Assembly: GCA_000226015.1 (NCBI GenBank)
Contig: JH155938.1
Location: 101,028 to 124,098, forward strand
DNA length: 23,071 nucleotides
Source: Mnemiopsis leidyi
Lineage: Eukaryota; Ctenophora; Tentaculata; Lobata; Bolinopsidae
Reading direction: 5' to 3'
A program made the position numbers and the translations under genes. A model generated the notes under the pieces. The model was not told the origin of the DNA. It saw nothing but the letters and a program-made list of their open reading frames with translations, and searched no databases. Positions 10,748 through 19,568 of the stretch are shown piece by piece. Positions within the stretch are counted from its first letter, which is position 1; every line of letters begins with the position of its first letter.

Positions 10748-11092
10748 CTTTCGAGTTCTCTGTATCGACGCTATAGCTGAATGTTGAAGGATATAGTACG
10801 AAGAAAAACTAGAGCAATTAATGTTATCAAAATCTAAGTATCACTGAAATGACTGAGTTTGTCAGGAATGATATGAAATATATCTTTCCTGAGACTAAGT
10901 GGTCTGTACAAAGTTCTAATGACACATTTAGCGTAAATTAAAGGAGGGTGGTCGTGTAACCTGTCACGACAATATTATCATCACCCTCGATAAACTATAT
11001 TAAGTACTTGAAGTTTATAACCTGTCAGTTTTACTATGATATCTAGTGTCATCTGCTATGACTTATTGTTTATCATATATTCTAGGTCAGAC
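10748..11092. promoter_or_regulatory. Divergent intergenic region between the GIMAP-like gene and TTC27
   Basis: About 345 bases separate two head-to-head genes, so this interval should hold both promoters. I see no clear TATA box. TATATTCTAG at 11076-11085, followed seven bases later by the preferred TTC27 start, resembles a 3' splice site. Confidence 0.45.
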
Positions 11093-13429
11093 ATGCTGGG
11101 GTCAGAAGACTTGATAACTTCTCTGACTCTCCATGAGTTATCTGATAACGAGTATTCTGACAAGATTAAGCTTGGTGCTTATTGGGAACTGTTAAAACAT
11201 ATGTCTGGAAGTGACGAGGATCAAGCCTGTTATGAAGACATCGAGAATTCTTTTGAGAGTTTAAAATCAGATAATGCGAGGTTTGTGTTTGCAGTGTCGG
11301 CCCTGAATGTGTTTATACAGAATAACTTTACAGGGCCGTTACTTTCTGCAGATCTTCTGGCGACGATCAAAGATGAAGATTCGGCTGCAGTGAAGGGTTA
11401 CAGTTCTTTAAATAATGCCATGTATCCTTTGGTGAAGTGTACAAAGCTTTTTGGAATGTGTCGTGAGTATTTTTCTACTCAAAATGATTCCTCGATAACG
11501 ACTCAGCTTTTTAAATTACGATGCATTTTTGTCGAACAAATGTTGATGGAGGACATTTCACCTGAGCTTTTCGAAAAAGTTGACAAACTAACCAGCATTA
11601 TCGAAGAACATAGCGATGTCGAGTCAATGCCCAAGGAGACAAAGTGCAAAATATTTGTCGAGATTGGATTCGTTTATCTATATTTCCAACACATGTCGAA
11701 ATCTCGAAGATTCATGGGACTTGCTCAAAAACTTATTGGATTTAGTTTCAAGCTTACAGGTTCCCTCGGAAAAAGGACCAAGTTTCAAGAGAAAGCCTTG
11801 CCTCAACTTAGAGTCGAGACAATAATTGAGGAAAACGTCATAGATGCAACCCCATTGGAGAATGAACCCCAAATCATAGACCTAAACGATGATACTTTGT
11901 TGGAAAAAATTTCTTTCGAAGACAAGAATATTCAAAATTCTGTGACAAATCTGACCGCCCCTTTTCTTTTGCACATGGCTTCACTTAAACTGAAAGATTT
12001 TGCATTGGAAGAAATGCTACGTGAAGAAGTTATAGCTTTTTTGGAAGGGATCATTGAGGGTAAAACTTTTTCTTATTGTATTGCAACTCATGCTTTTTTC
12101 ATAAGAAGTCGTCTTGAACAAAAATCAATCAGAAGACTCAGTCGCTGCATGGAACAGTTAGAAGAAGTCGTACTTGGATTTGACTGCAAGAAAGTGTGTG
12201 CTAGAACTGGAAGTTTATTGCAATCTGGACTTCCTCCCATGTGGAAACAAGAGAAATTGCTCGCAGTTATGTACACAAGTATCGGTTCTCACAAGAGTGC
12301 ACTAGAAATTTACAGCAGATTGCAAATGAGAGAGGAGCAGATCAACTCTCTTATTGGCGCTGGGAAATATGAAACTGCAGAGAAACTTACACGAACCCTA
12401 TTAGCGTTGGGTGAAACTCCTAAACTTTACTGCATTTTGGGAGACACTACTCAGGACATAACTCATTACGAAAAAGCTTGGGAATTATCTGGTGAATCAT
12501 CAGCCAGGGCTATGAAATCTCTTGGCTACCACTATTTTAACATAAAAGAGTACCGTAGAGCATTGAGTTGCATGCAGAAGTCTCTCGATTGCAACTTTTT
12601 GCAAGGAGGATTGTGGTTCACTGCTGGCTGCACTGCCCTCGCAATTCCAGAATATGGAATTGCCATCAAGTGCTTTCAGTCGTCGTTACAGATAGATGAT
12701 GAAAACGGTCAAGGCTGGAGTAACTTAGGAGCATGTTTTGAAAGAACGGGAGAAATGCACAAAGCTTTCAATTGCTACAAAGAAGCTACTAAACATTCAT
12801 TTAACGATTGGAGGGTCTGGGAAAACTTTTTATGTGCAGCTGCTCAGATAAAAGATTTTGCCAGTATGATTTTTGCTTATCGACAAATCATAAGTTTTGG
12901 ACAAAAATACTGTGACAGAAAAATATTGAATTGTCTTGTTTCAGCGGTAAGGGATAACATGACGTCAGTATCAGGGCAGGCAGGTTTTTCATTCTACGAC
13001 AAAGTTCTCGACCTTTTCAAATTTGCTAGCTCCAAGGTCACTACTAATTTTGATCTTTGGAAATCTTATGCGGCCATGCATCTCGATATAGACGGAAAGA
13101 AGGATGTTGATAAAGGCATTGATTACCTCATCAAAGCTTATCATTCGGCATCGTTGCATATTGAGAGGTCTATGGAGGACTTCTTGAAATGTACCGAATG
13201 CTCTAATGTTTTGTTTACATATGTCATGTCTCAAGAAAAAGATTCTCCTACATATGCTTCCCATCTTCAATCATTAAAATCGATTCTTCAGATCTTGATA
13301 ACTAAAGGACACAAACTCTCTGATTCCATGTCCGATGATGGTATTGAAACAAAAGATTTGATAGCAGAGTATTTAAATTCGGCTAAAAAACATTTAGAAG
13401 AAGTAGAAGAGGCTCAATTATTTGTCTGA
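11093..13429 (+). CDS. TTC27: Tetratricopeptide repeat protein 27 (TTC27), intronless
   Basis: An uninterrupted frame of 778 residues from the Met at 11093; an upstream in-frame Met at 11036 would give 797. I prefer 11093 because the extra 19 residues are hydrophobic and unlike the family, and a splice-acceptor-like TATTCTAG lies between the two Mets. The match to animal TTC27 runs along most of the protein: a WTGP-like NFTGP near residue 80, LTGSLGKRTKFQE near residue 220, LNDDTLL, and TPKLYCILGD followed by YEKAWELS. The C-terminal half has TPR units at roughly 384-415, 470-500, 503-535, 539-570 and 572-600. TTC27 is a poorly characterised, widely conserved eukaryotic TPR scaffold related to yeast Emw1. 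It lacks introns here, although the conserved neighbours PDE12, GINS2 and RANGAP1 are split. GINS2 starts 276 bases downstream on the same strand. Confidence 0.92.
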   Translation: MLGSEDLITSLTLHELSDNEYSDKIKLGAYWELLKHMSGSDEDQACYEDIENSFESLKSDNARFVFAVSALNVFIQNNFTGPLLSADLLATIKDEDSAAVKGYSSLNNAMYPLVKCTKLFGMCREYFSTQNDSSITTQLFKLRCIFVEQMLMEDISPELFEKVDKLTSIIEEHSDVESMPKETKCKIFVEIGFVYLYFQHMSKSRRFMGLAQKLIGFSFKLTGSLGKRTKFQEKALPQLRVETIIEENVIDATPLENEPQIIDLNDDTLLEKISFEDKNIQNSVTNLTAPFLLHMASLKLKDFALEEMLREEVIAFLEGIIEGKTFSYCIATHAFFIRSRLEQKSIRRLSRCMEQLEEVVLGFDCKKVCARTGSLLQSGLPPMWKQEKLLAVMYTSIGSHKSALEIYSRLQMREEQINSLIGAGKYETAEKLTRTLLALGETPKLYCILGDTTQDITHYEKAWELSGESSARAMKSLGYHYFNIKEYRRALSCMQKSLDCNFLQGGLWFTAGCTALAIPEYGIAIKCFQSSLQIDDENGQGWSNLGACFERTGEMHKAFNCYKEATKHSFNDWRVWENFLCAAAQIKDFASMIFAYRQIISFGQKYCDRKILNCLVSAVRDNMTSVSGQAGFSFYDKVLDLFKFASSKVTTNFDLWKSYAAMHLDIDGKKDVDKGIDYLIKAYHSASLHIERSMEDFLKCTECSNVLFTYVMSQEKDSPTYASHLQSLKSILQILITKGHKLSDSMSDDGIETKDLIAEYLNSAKKHLEEVEEAQLFV

Positions 13430-13705
13430 AAAGGATTTTATTTTTAGCAGTTTTAGCATTTCGTTTGATCTATTTTGAAAGTATTAACTTATTGTCAATT
13501 TTATCCTTTTTATGGGGTCTCCCTGATTGTATCCAGAAAACTTTCATATTAAGATCTTTTCACAATATGTCTCATGCAGAATTCAAAAAGCATTGGAAAA
13601 CAATTTATATCCTCAAGAGGTAATGGCCATGATTCAAAGTTCTAAGGTTGTTTGAACAAAAAACATTGTAAGCTAAATCACTACAAATTTTATATCAATA
13701 GTTTT
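13430..13705. other. Short TTC27-GINS2 spacer
   Basis: Only 276 bases separate the TTC27 stop from the GINS2 start, on the same strand. It must hold the TTC27 3' UTR and the GINS2 5' end. I see no canonical AATAAA. TATATCAATAG ends four bases before the GINS2 ATG and resembles a 3' splice site. Confidence 0.45.
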
Positions 13706-14977
13706 ATGGATCCTGCACAGATAGAATTCTTAGCAGAGAAGGAAAGTATATCGATATTACCCAACTTCACTGAGGACAAATTATATCTCATAAGTGTAAG
13801 TGACAATCAATGTACTTACTTACTTATTGAATTGACTTGATAAGTTTAGTTTTTAAACATTTTAAACAATCTTGATTCATCATCTACTTTTAAAGATATT
13901 GACATGGCTATTTTCTATTTTCCTTAATTTCTACCTAATTTTAGGGTGAAGTCGGCCCATTCCAGCCTCAAGTGCCGGTAGAAGTACCGCTGTGGTTAGC
14001 TGTGAATCTAAAACAGAGACAGAAATGCAGAATCATTACACCTGATTGGATGGATGTAGGTGAGACGGTCCATTTCCATTTGATATTTGAGTACGTTTTA
14101 AATGTAGGTACTACTTCTCTGAACTGATCAGATATGACAAATTATTAGTCACTCACACATTTCCAGATGTGCTGAAAGAAAAGAAAGCAGAAGAGCTCGA
14201 AGGACACCTTTTTTCAAAACCGCTTCATCCGCATTTCTTGGAACTGAGCACTATCATTCTTGGGTAAATTCCAAAGATGGTTATGCCAACCTTGAGAGCC
14301 ATCTCCGTTTCTCCTCTTCAGATTTCAATTTTGCTTCAGCTGCCTATTATCTTAATTAACTTAGTTCGCTTTTCTCATGAATTTCCTGTCCCGGCTAGTT
14401 CGATTTCAGTCTTTCCAAGTGTCATATTATACTATTGACAATTGATGGAGTATGGTGACATTACACTGAACTACCATTCAGGATGTCTAGTGAAGTGAAG
14501 GACGCAGACGAAGTGAGGACGCTGATAAAGGACATCTGGGATGTGAGAGCAGCTAAACTAAGGAAGAGTGTTAACAAGATGATAAATCACGATGGGGGTG
14601 GTGGGAAACCTCTAGCTCATGTAGAGGTAGTATAGAACTTTTAGTGAACGTCATAGACTTCAGATAAACCTCTAGCTAGCTCATGTAGAGGTAGTATACA
14701 ACTTTTTGTGTAAGTCATAGACTTCAGATAGGAAGACAGACGGCCACTTGGCCAAGTAACCCAAGCTTGGGTTACACATATTTACCGACTAGACAGATAG
14801 GTACAGACGAAAACTTAGATAAGACGCTGACACTTATGCACACTTAATTTCCAGATCAACAATATAACAGTGCTGGAACTAAACACGATACGAGGATTCT
14901 TCACAGCATCCCTTGATCATCTCCACAACTTGAGGAATCACGCAGAACTTTGTCTGAATGACCCCAGATATAACTAG
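13706..14977 (+). CDS. GINS2: GINS complex subunit PSF2 (GINS2), 5 exons
   Basis: Exons 13706-13795, 13945-14059, 14167-14263, 14482-14626 and 14855-14977 join in frame to give 189 residues (human 185). The N-terminus [13 protein letters not shown], then ILPNF and the segment [19 protein letters not shown], are hallmarks of PSF2. So are WMDV, the helix [19 protein letters not shown], and a C-terminal helix with [18 protein letters not shown]2 is one of four GINS proteins. GINS joins Cdc45 and MCM2-7 to form the CMG helicase that unwinds DNA at replication forks in the nucleus. The length and all domains are normal. The oddity is a ~60-bp tandem duplication covering the end of exon 4 and its splice donor (see the repeat entry). 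Without transcripts I take the first donor, which keeps the frame. Confidence 0.95.
14606..14729. repeat. Tandem duplication across the GINS2 exon 4 splice donor
   Basis: Copy 1 (14606-14665, 60 bp) and copy 2 (14666-14729, 64 bp) both begin AAACCTCTAGCT and end GACTTCAGAT. They differ by a CTAG insertion in copy 2 and several substitutions. Copy 1 holds the last 21 coding bases of exon 4 and the donor GAG|GTAGTA at 14627. Copy 2 holds an intact second donor at 14691. Moving to the second donor adds 64 bases and meets an in-frame TAG at once, so it would truncate the protein. Confidence 0.9.
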
Positions 14978-15769
14978 CTCACCGGCAGAGAGCAGAGACG
15001 TGTTTCTCAGTAGGCAGAATTAATTTTTAGTCAACGATTAACTTGACGTGGCTAATTTGATACTCGAAAGTGACCGGTGAACTTAATGAAGCAAGCTTGC
15101 AAGTCGAGCCGAAATGTGCAGGACGAATAACGATCACTCCTTCAGACGATCAGAGGACAGATAACGATAACAATGTATCTACGTAAGACTCGGTATAGAA
15201 GTTATATGAACAGTCTTACGTTTTTCTGATTCAAATTTTAAATGCTTAAGGTGACAAAGGAAGCTGTACGGCTTTGTTTTTACGATTTATCACTGATGAA
15301 GTATTTTAACCTTTTTAAACAAAATTTTTATGTTTACAAGTTGAATTTCAATCCATACAGCCATTTACTAATACCAGTATAAGTAATTCTATGTTATTGG
15401 CCACGTTTTAAGTTTTGCCTGTAGTAAAGCTTTCCACCAGTTCTAGTTGCAGCAACTTGATTGAATTTTTACAATTATGCTATTTCAGGATTGCACGTAA
15501 TTCTTGTGAATTTTTGAGCTTTTGCGATTAAAGTTCCTTGATTAATTTGTTAACATTGGTTATTGATGGTTATATTCTGTTGCATTTTGAATAATAGGTT
15601 CATGATATTGAATTTTTATTATGATTTAAGCTGCTTTAATTGCACATAGTTAATGGTGATTAGACTTGAAAAAGTATTTGCCTGACGTCGTGAACAAGAT
15701 TGAACGCAATATCCTTGTCCTCTAGTAACACTTTCCCTTACACTGAACTTATAACAAATACTCCAAGCA
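14978..15769. other. GINS2-HYPK intergenic region
   Basis: About 790 bases, AT-rich, without coding signals. A CRE-like TGACGTCG lies at 15683-15690, some 80 bases upstream of the HYPK start, and may belong to its promoter. No canonical poly(A) signal for GINS2 was seen. Confidence 0.4.
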
Positions 15770-16102
15770 ATGGCAGACGAGCGACCGGCGGACCATGTTA
15801 GTGACGATGAAGAAGACGCCGCAGTGAAACAAGCCAAACCAAAACAACACGATGCCGGCCGGTCTGACCTTGAGGGTATCCGAGACTTCAGAGACGAAGA
15901 GGTAGACGTTGGTGCTATCGATACCTCCGCACTGATAACAAACAACGTGAACGCGGAATCACAGATCAAGATAAAACTGAACAAGGAAGATATCGATATG
16001 ATAGCTAGCGAGATGATGGTATCATCTGCAGTTGCTGAGAAGTGTTTAAGAGACCACAAGGGAGATGTTAAATCTGCTCTGGTTTATTTAGTGAACTGTT
16101 AG
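15770..16102 (+). CDS. HYPK: Huntingtin-interacting protein K homologue (HYPK), single exon
   Basis: 110 residues in one exon (human about 129). The pattern matches HYPK: an acidic N-terminus, KQHDAGRSDLEGIRDF (human has KHDSGAADLE), a charged linker, then a C-terminal UBA-like domain at about 68-108. Its signature is IKLNKEDIDMIASEM..SSAVAEKCLRDHKGDVKSALVYLVN, and the family normally ends in LxN. HYPK binds the NAA10-NAA15 (NatA) N-terminal acetyltransferase, which sits at the ribosome, and modulates it; the UBA-like domain contacts NAA15. It also has chaperone-like activity. The protein ends in one Cys beyond the usual Asn. The longer antisense ORF on the other strand (15619-16059) is a shadow. 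No intron is needed. The start is the only reasonable Met and is followed by a typical acidic leader. Confidence 0.88.
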   Translation: MADERPADHVSDDEEDAAVKQAKPKQHDAGRSDLEGIRDFRDEEVDVGAIDTSALITNNVNAESQIKIKLNKEDIDMIASEMMVSSAVAEKCLRDHKGDVKSALVYLVNC

Positions 16103-16513
16103 CAGAGAATTAATAAGATTTTCTGGTTTATTTGTAAATTATTATGGACACGGACTTGGTTTTTTGCCGACGCCTGTCATAGATTCTTTGGTGAGTCGGG
16201 CCTACTTCTTTTAGTAATTGATGCTGTAAACCTGAAATGTTATGCTCATTCGAATCACCGCCATGCCCATAACAAGTTGTTGAACGTAACCATGATGTGC
16301 AAGTCATGTGAATTGATAGAATGTTTGTATCATTTGTGGCACTGAAGGACAATCAAATACATCGTTTTATAATAATGTGCTTGTGAAATTAATGCTTACA
16401 GTTCTAAACCGTTTTAAGCCCAAAAGAAGAAAAAACAGGTAGCAAGAATCAATCACTTTGAGTCCCCTGATTTTAGGTTTCAATCGTTATCTTCTTTCTC
16501 AAAACAAGAAATT
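16103..16513. other. Convergent spacer between HYPK and the secreted peptide gene
   Basis: About 410 bases between two converging genes, expected to hold both 3' UTRs. No canonical AATAAA was seen on the plus strand after HYPK. The ORFs here are short and show no protein-like pattern. Confidence 0.4.
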
Positions 16514-17096
16514 TTAGTGAAGAATTTCATCCTCTTCGTCCTCATACTGCATACAGTCGAAGTTGATTTTCTCCTTTTTCACACAGTTGAACAACCTCTT
16601 TTCTATTGTCTGAGGTAGAGGGAAGGTTAAGCCCATATGATATAATATCAGTCAATATATGTGATATATTACATATTCAATAACAATACAATATAGTCAG
16701 TGTATATATAGACAATCTTAACTTTCTGGGATTAACTGTTTTAAATGGGACCAAAGCTATCTCTCGTACATTTAGTCAGCACTTTACCTTGCACTTTTCC
16801 TTGCAAATCTAATGCTTATTGCTTCATATCAAATTCATAAACTTCCCACGATTTCAAATTCCACTGACGCTTATCACAAGAGAGAAACTTACGTGACAGC
16901 AAGTCGGATCATATGGGAGGTTTAACACTGTCGTAGCTTGACACTTGTACCCGGAGGAATACCCGTGAATCAGGCAGCGCATGTAGTTTCCCTTGAGCGT
17001 GGTGCCGCACTTGAGGTTCTTCCTACTGCACATGTCGTTCGAGAGTGCCGCGTGAAGGAGCACTGCAGCAAGAAGGGTGAAGATAGCCAGTTTCAT
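16514..17096 (-). CDS. Small secreted eight-cysteine protein, 2 exons, family unknown
   Basis: On the minus strand exon 1 is 17096-16893 and exon 2 is 16609-16514. They are joined by a 283-base phase-0 intron (CAC|GTAAGT to CTACCTCAG) and give 99 residues. The first ~19 residues (MKLAIFTLLAAVLLHAALS) form a clear signal peptide, so the mature chain is about 80 residues. It has eight cysteines at 23, 30, 41, 52, 66, 67, 77 and 87. Their spacing is C-x6-C-x10-C-x10-C-x13-CC-x9-C-x9-C, suggesting four disulfides. The chain ends in an acidic tail (EDEEDE). A Lys-Arg pair at 72-73 could be a processing site. I do not recognise the cysteine framework. It could be an extracellular signalling, defence or venom-type peptide, and the sequence does not decide between these. 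The second exon was found by splice sites; it matters because it supplies two of the eight cysteines. Confidence 0.75.
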
Positions 17097-18011
17097 TGCT
17101 ACACTGTCGTGGGTCAGTTAGAAATGTGAAGTTATCTGAATATTTAATTCTATCCAGAAATAATGTTACAAATCAAAGACGTCCACTAGATATGAGATTA
17201 CGTGTGGGTCAACTTAAGAAAGTGCGAATACTCGTAACAAAGCGGCCTGGAAAAGTAATGACATTTAAATTGCCGGGACAGAGACTAGTGACTAGTTTGG
17301 AACAACTGACGCAGACATCTGGCTCCGCTCGCGTCAGTCCGTGTGATTGACTTTGTGATGAATTCCGACATAAAGGGGCGGAATGGTATCTTGCCGTTTT
17401 AATTAAACTGCAAAATGTCATTTCATTGCTCAGAGAAGTTGCATAAGAATTGGTCGTTCTTGACCGAGTAAATTTATTCTCTGAAACATAACAAAAAAAG
17501 AGTTTCTAGGCACTAGCTGTAACTCCTGCTCTGGCTTGGTAAGAATAAAAAGGGGATTTAAAGGTCCTTGTAGCTGTCTGGGTGTGAACATTGCTGATAA
17601 CATAAATCCTGTGTGGTCCTGCACCCACCTTCCCAGGCGGAATTAGCGCCAATTTAATCTCACAAAGTTTCATATCAGTCTTCAATGATAGGTTTATTCA
17701 GAAAGAAGACAGTAAATGACCTTCAGTAACTGTACTTCCACTGATCGAGTTTTTACTCAAATTATGCGGTTGACTGATTAAAGTCACTGTAAAAGTGCAC
17801 TGTTAGCTGTTCAAAAAGCCATCCCGTACTTTGTGTATATTTTAGTAAAATTTCACCGCATCGGTTACGTTCGAAACTCTTTAAGTCTTTAGTTGTAAAT
17901 TATCTGTTATAATTGTGCCATTTAAGATGAGAATAGATAGCAAGATTTATTGACCTATTTCAACTGCTCCTCAAACTTAAATTATACCCACAGCTAAGAA
18001 AGAAGGTAACA
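17097..18011. promoter_or_regulatory. Divergent intergenic region between the secreted peptide gene and PCLAF
   Basis: About 900 bases between divergent starts, so both promoters should be here. A stretch at 17636-17653 contains GGCGGAATTAGCGCCAAT, with two E2F-like cores in opposite orientations (GGCGGAA and GCGCCAA) and a CCAAT-type end. PCLAF is an E2F target in mammals, so a link is plausible but unproven. TATACCCACAG ends 18 bases before the PCLAF ATG and looks like a splice acceptor. ORFs here are short and unconvincing. Confidence 0.4.
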
Positions 18012-19568
18012 ATGGCTAGGACTATGGCTGGTGGACAAAGGAAAGGTAAACGCTTCAGATTCTAATTTTAATTAAATTTCTGCAGCTTAATGAACTAAAG
18101 CAGGGGTGGGGCCTGTTATGTATGGTAAAATTACATATATTCCACTTGCCGAAGATGAGTGAAGAGTAAGGATTTGTGGAGTCTCAACGTTCCGTCGGTC
18201 AAGCCTACATTTCAGACTTCAGTCGTCCAAAATAAGATATAAGGAATGTACAGGCCGTCTGATTTTTTCCTAAACTAACAGAAACATAAAGAACATGGAC
18301 TGCACTGCCAATTTGAATACTTTTTTACTTGGTAGCCTACTAGCTGCTCAAAAAGTAAGATAGAATGCTCACAATTATTTTTTAGACCTATTGAGTGCAC
18401 TGTGCTCTAAACCAGACCGTGTATTCATGCATACATGCGGAGAAGACTAATGTAGTCTTATTGTAGTATGATATACTGTAGAGTGTAGCTCCGGGCTGTG
18501 TTGAGCAATTTATAATTCAGACCAAAATTTGCTTTGCCCTACATAATTGTGCTGGCGTGAAAAACTTAATCGAGTGTGTTTCAATCGTGGCGAAATTATT
18601 CTGTTTAAAAGGAGTATCTCAGCATTCTGAAAACACCCTAAATCTCTATCCTTCACTAAATTCCTAACATCACTACCCCAGCTGTCGGAGCTAAAGCACC
18701 CCGGAAGTCTATGGGATGTTCCTCATCCTCCTCCTCCTCTAGTTCTGCACGTGTTTCATCTGTCGCGTCTCCTGGACGCGCTGGTAAGGCTAAGTCGAGA
18801 GCTAGCGGCGGTAATGCCCCAACTCACTGGGATACTCCTAAATGGCAGAAAGGGATTGCTTCTTTTTTCGTGAGTGTCAACTGTTGGATTTGAATCAGCT
18901 TTCCCATGTCACTGTAAAACATTACTTCTTTAAACTTCTAAGTTTTTTCAAGAAAATATAGTTGTAGTTGGCTACATCAGTGCTTACCACAGACAGTTAA
19001 CTGATAATATTCCACTGTCTCAGAAAAAGAAAGATGTAGAAACGAAAGTAACTGGTTTGGAGTCTGACAGTGGGGCGGAGGAAGGGGACGGACAGTGTTC
19101 TCAGACTAGTGTCCACACACTCGATCTAAATGAAGCTCCTGGCACTATACTGAGTATATTCGGTAATACTGATTATGGTCTGTTTGTTTGTAGTGAATAT
19201 GGCTTCGCCTAAGCAGCTAACATCTTAAATGTGATCAAAGTTTAACACAGGCAGTTTTGATATGACTATTTGAGAAAATAGGTCTGCGCTCTAAAAAAAG
19301 TTTGCGCACTAAAAAAAGCTCATAAAAATTAGTTTATACAGCATGTCAAAAATGTTCGCTTGTCAACATACCTATCACGAAAATAGTAGACTTCACTCCC
19401 CCAGACTCTGAAGAAGACGGGCCCAGTAGCAGTAGAGTTAGCAGCGGAAGTAGCAGCGGTAGTAGCAGCGGTAGTAGCAGCGGTAGTAGCAGTGGTAGTA
19501 GCAGTGGAGCCAGTAGTACGGGTGACGATGAACAACCAGGACCTAGTAATTACAAAGTGTACCATTAG
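18012..19568 (+). CDS. PCLAF: PCNA-associated factor homologue (PCLAF/PAF15), 4 exons
   Basis: Exons 18012-18045, 18682-18869, 19024-19162 and 19405-19568 join in frame at GT/AG borders and encode 174 residues (human 111). The key evidence is TPKWQKGIASFF at 63-74, a PCNA-interacting PIP box almost identical to the human one (TPKWQKGIGEFF). The N-terminus MARTMAGGQRKAVGAKAPRK corresponds to human MVRTK...RKVVAARAPRK. PAF15 is a largely disordered protein that threads through the PCNA ring at replication forks. In mammals UHRF1 doubly monoubiquitinates it at K15 and K24, which recruits DNMT1; the matching lysines here are K11 and K20. Unusual points are a run of nine Ser at 25-33, an acidic middle, and a C-terminal tail of GSSS repeats that makes the protein longer than its relatives. 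I see no KEN box. The short first exon rests on the strong N-terminal match. Confidence 0.88.
19285..19320. repeat. 18-bp tandem duplication in PCLAF intron 3
   Basis: Two adjacent units, TGCGCTCTAAAAAAAGTT and TGCGCACTAAAAAAAGCT, differ at two positions. They lie about 85 bases upstream of exon 4 and have no evident function. Confidence 0.7.
19431..19507 (+). repeat. 12-bp coding repeat (Gly-Ser-Ser-Ser units) in PCLAF exon 4
   Basis: The unit GGTAGTAGCAGC repeats about five to six times in frame and encodes consecutive GSSS units in the C-terminal tail. The 12-base period preserves the frame when copy number changes, so length polymorphism without frameshift is expected. Tail residues after the repeat are acidic and Pro-containing. 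Confidence 0.9.

Noticed and set aside
11036-11092. N-terminal 19-residue extension of TTC27
   Set aside because: It is hydrophobic, unlike the family, and contains an acceptor-like TATTCTAG; the Met at 11093 is preferred, though the longer form cannot be excluded.
15619-16059. 146-codon minus-strand ORF overlapping HYPK
   Set aside because: It is the antisense shadow of HYPK; the Ser-rich translation reflects the acidic codons of the real gene.
17096-17350. 84-codon plus-strand ORF upstream of PCLAF
   Set aside because: No homology or signal features, and it lies in the expected promoter interval of two divergent genes.
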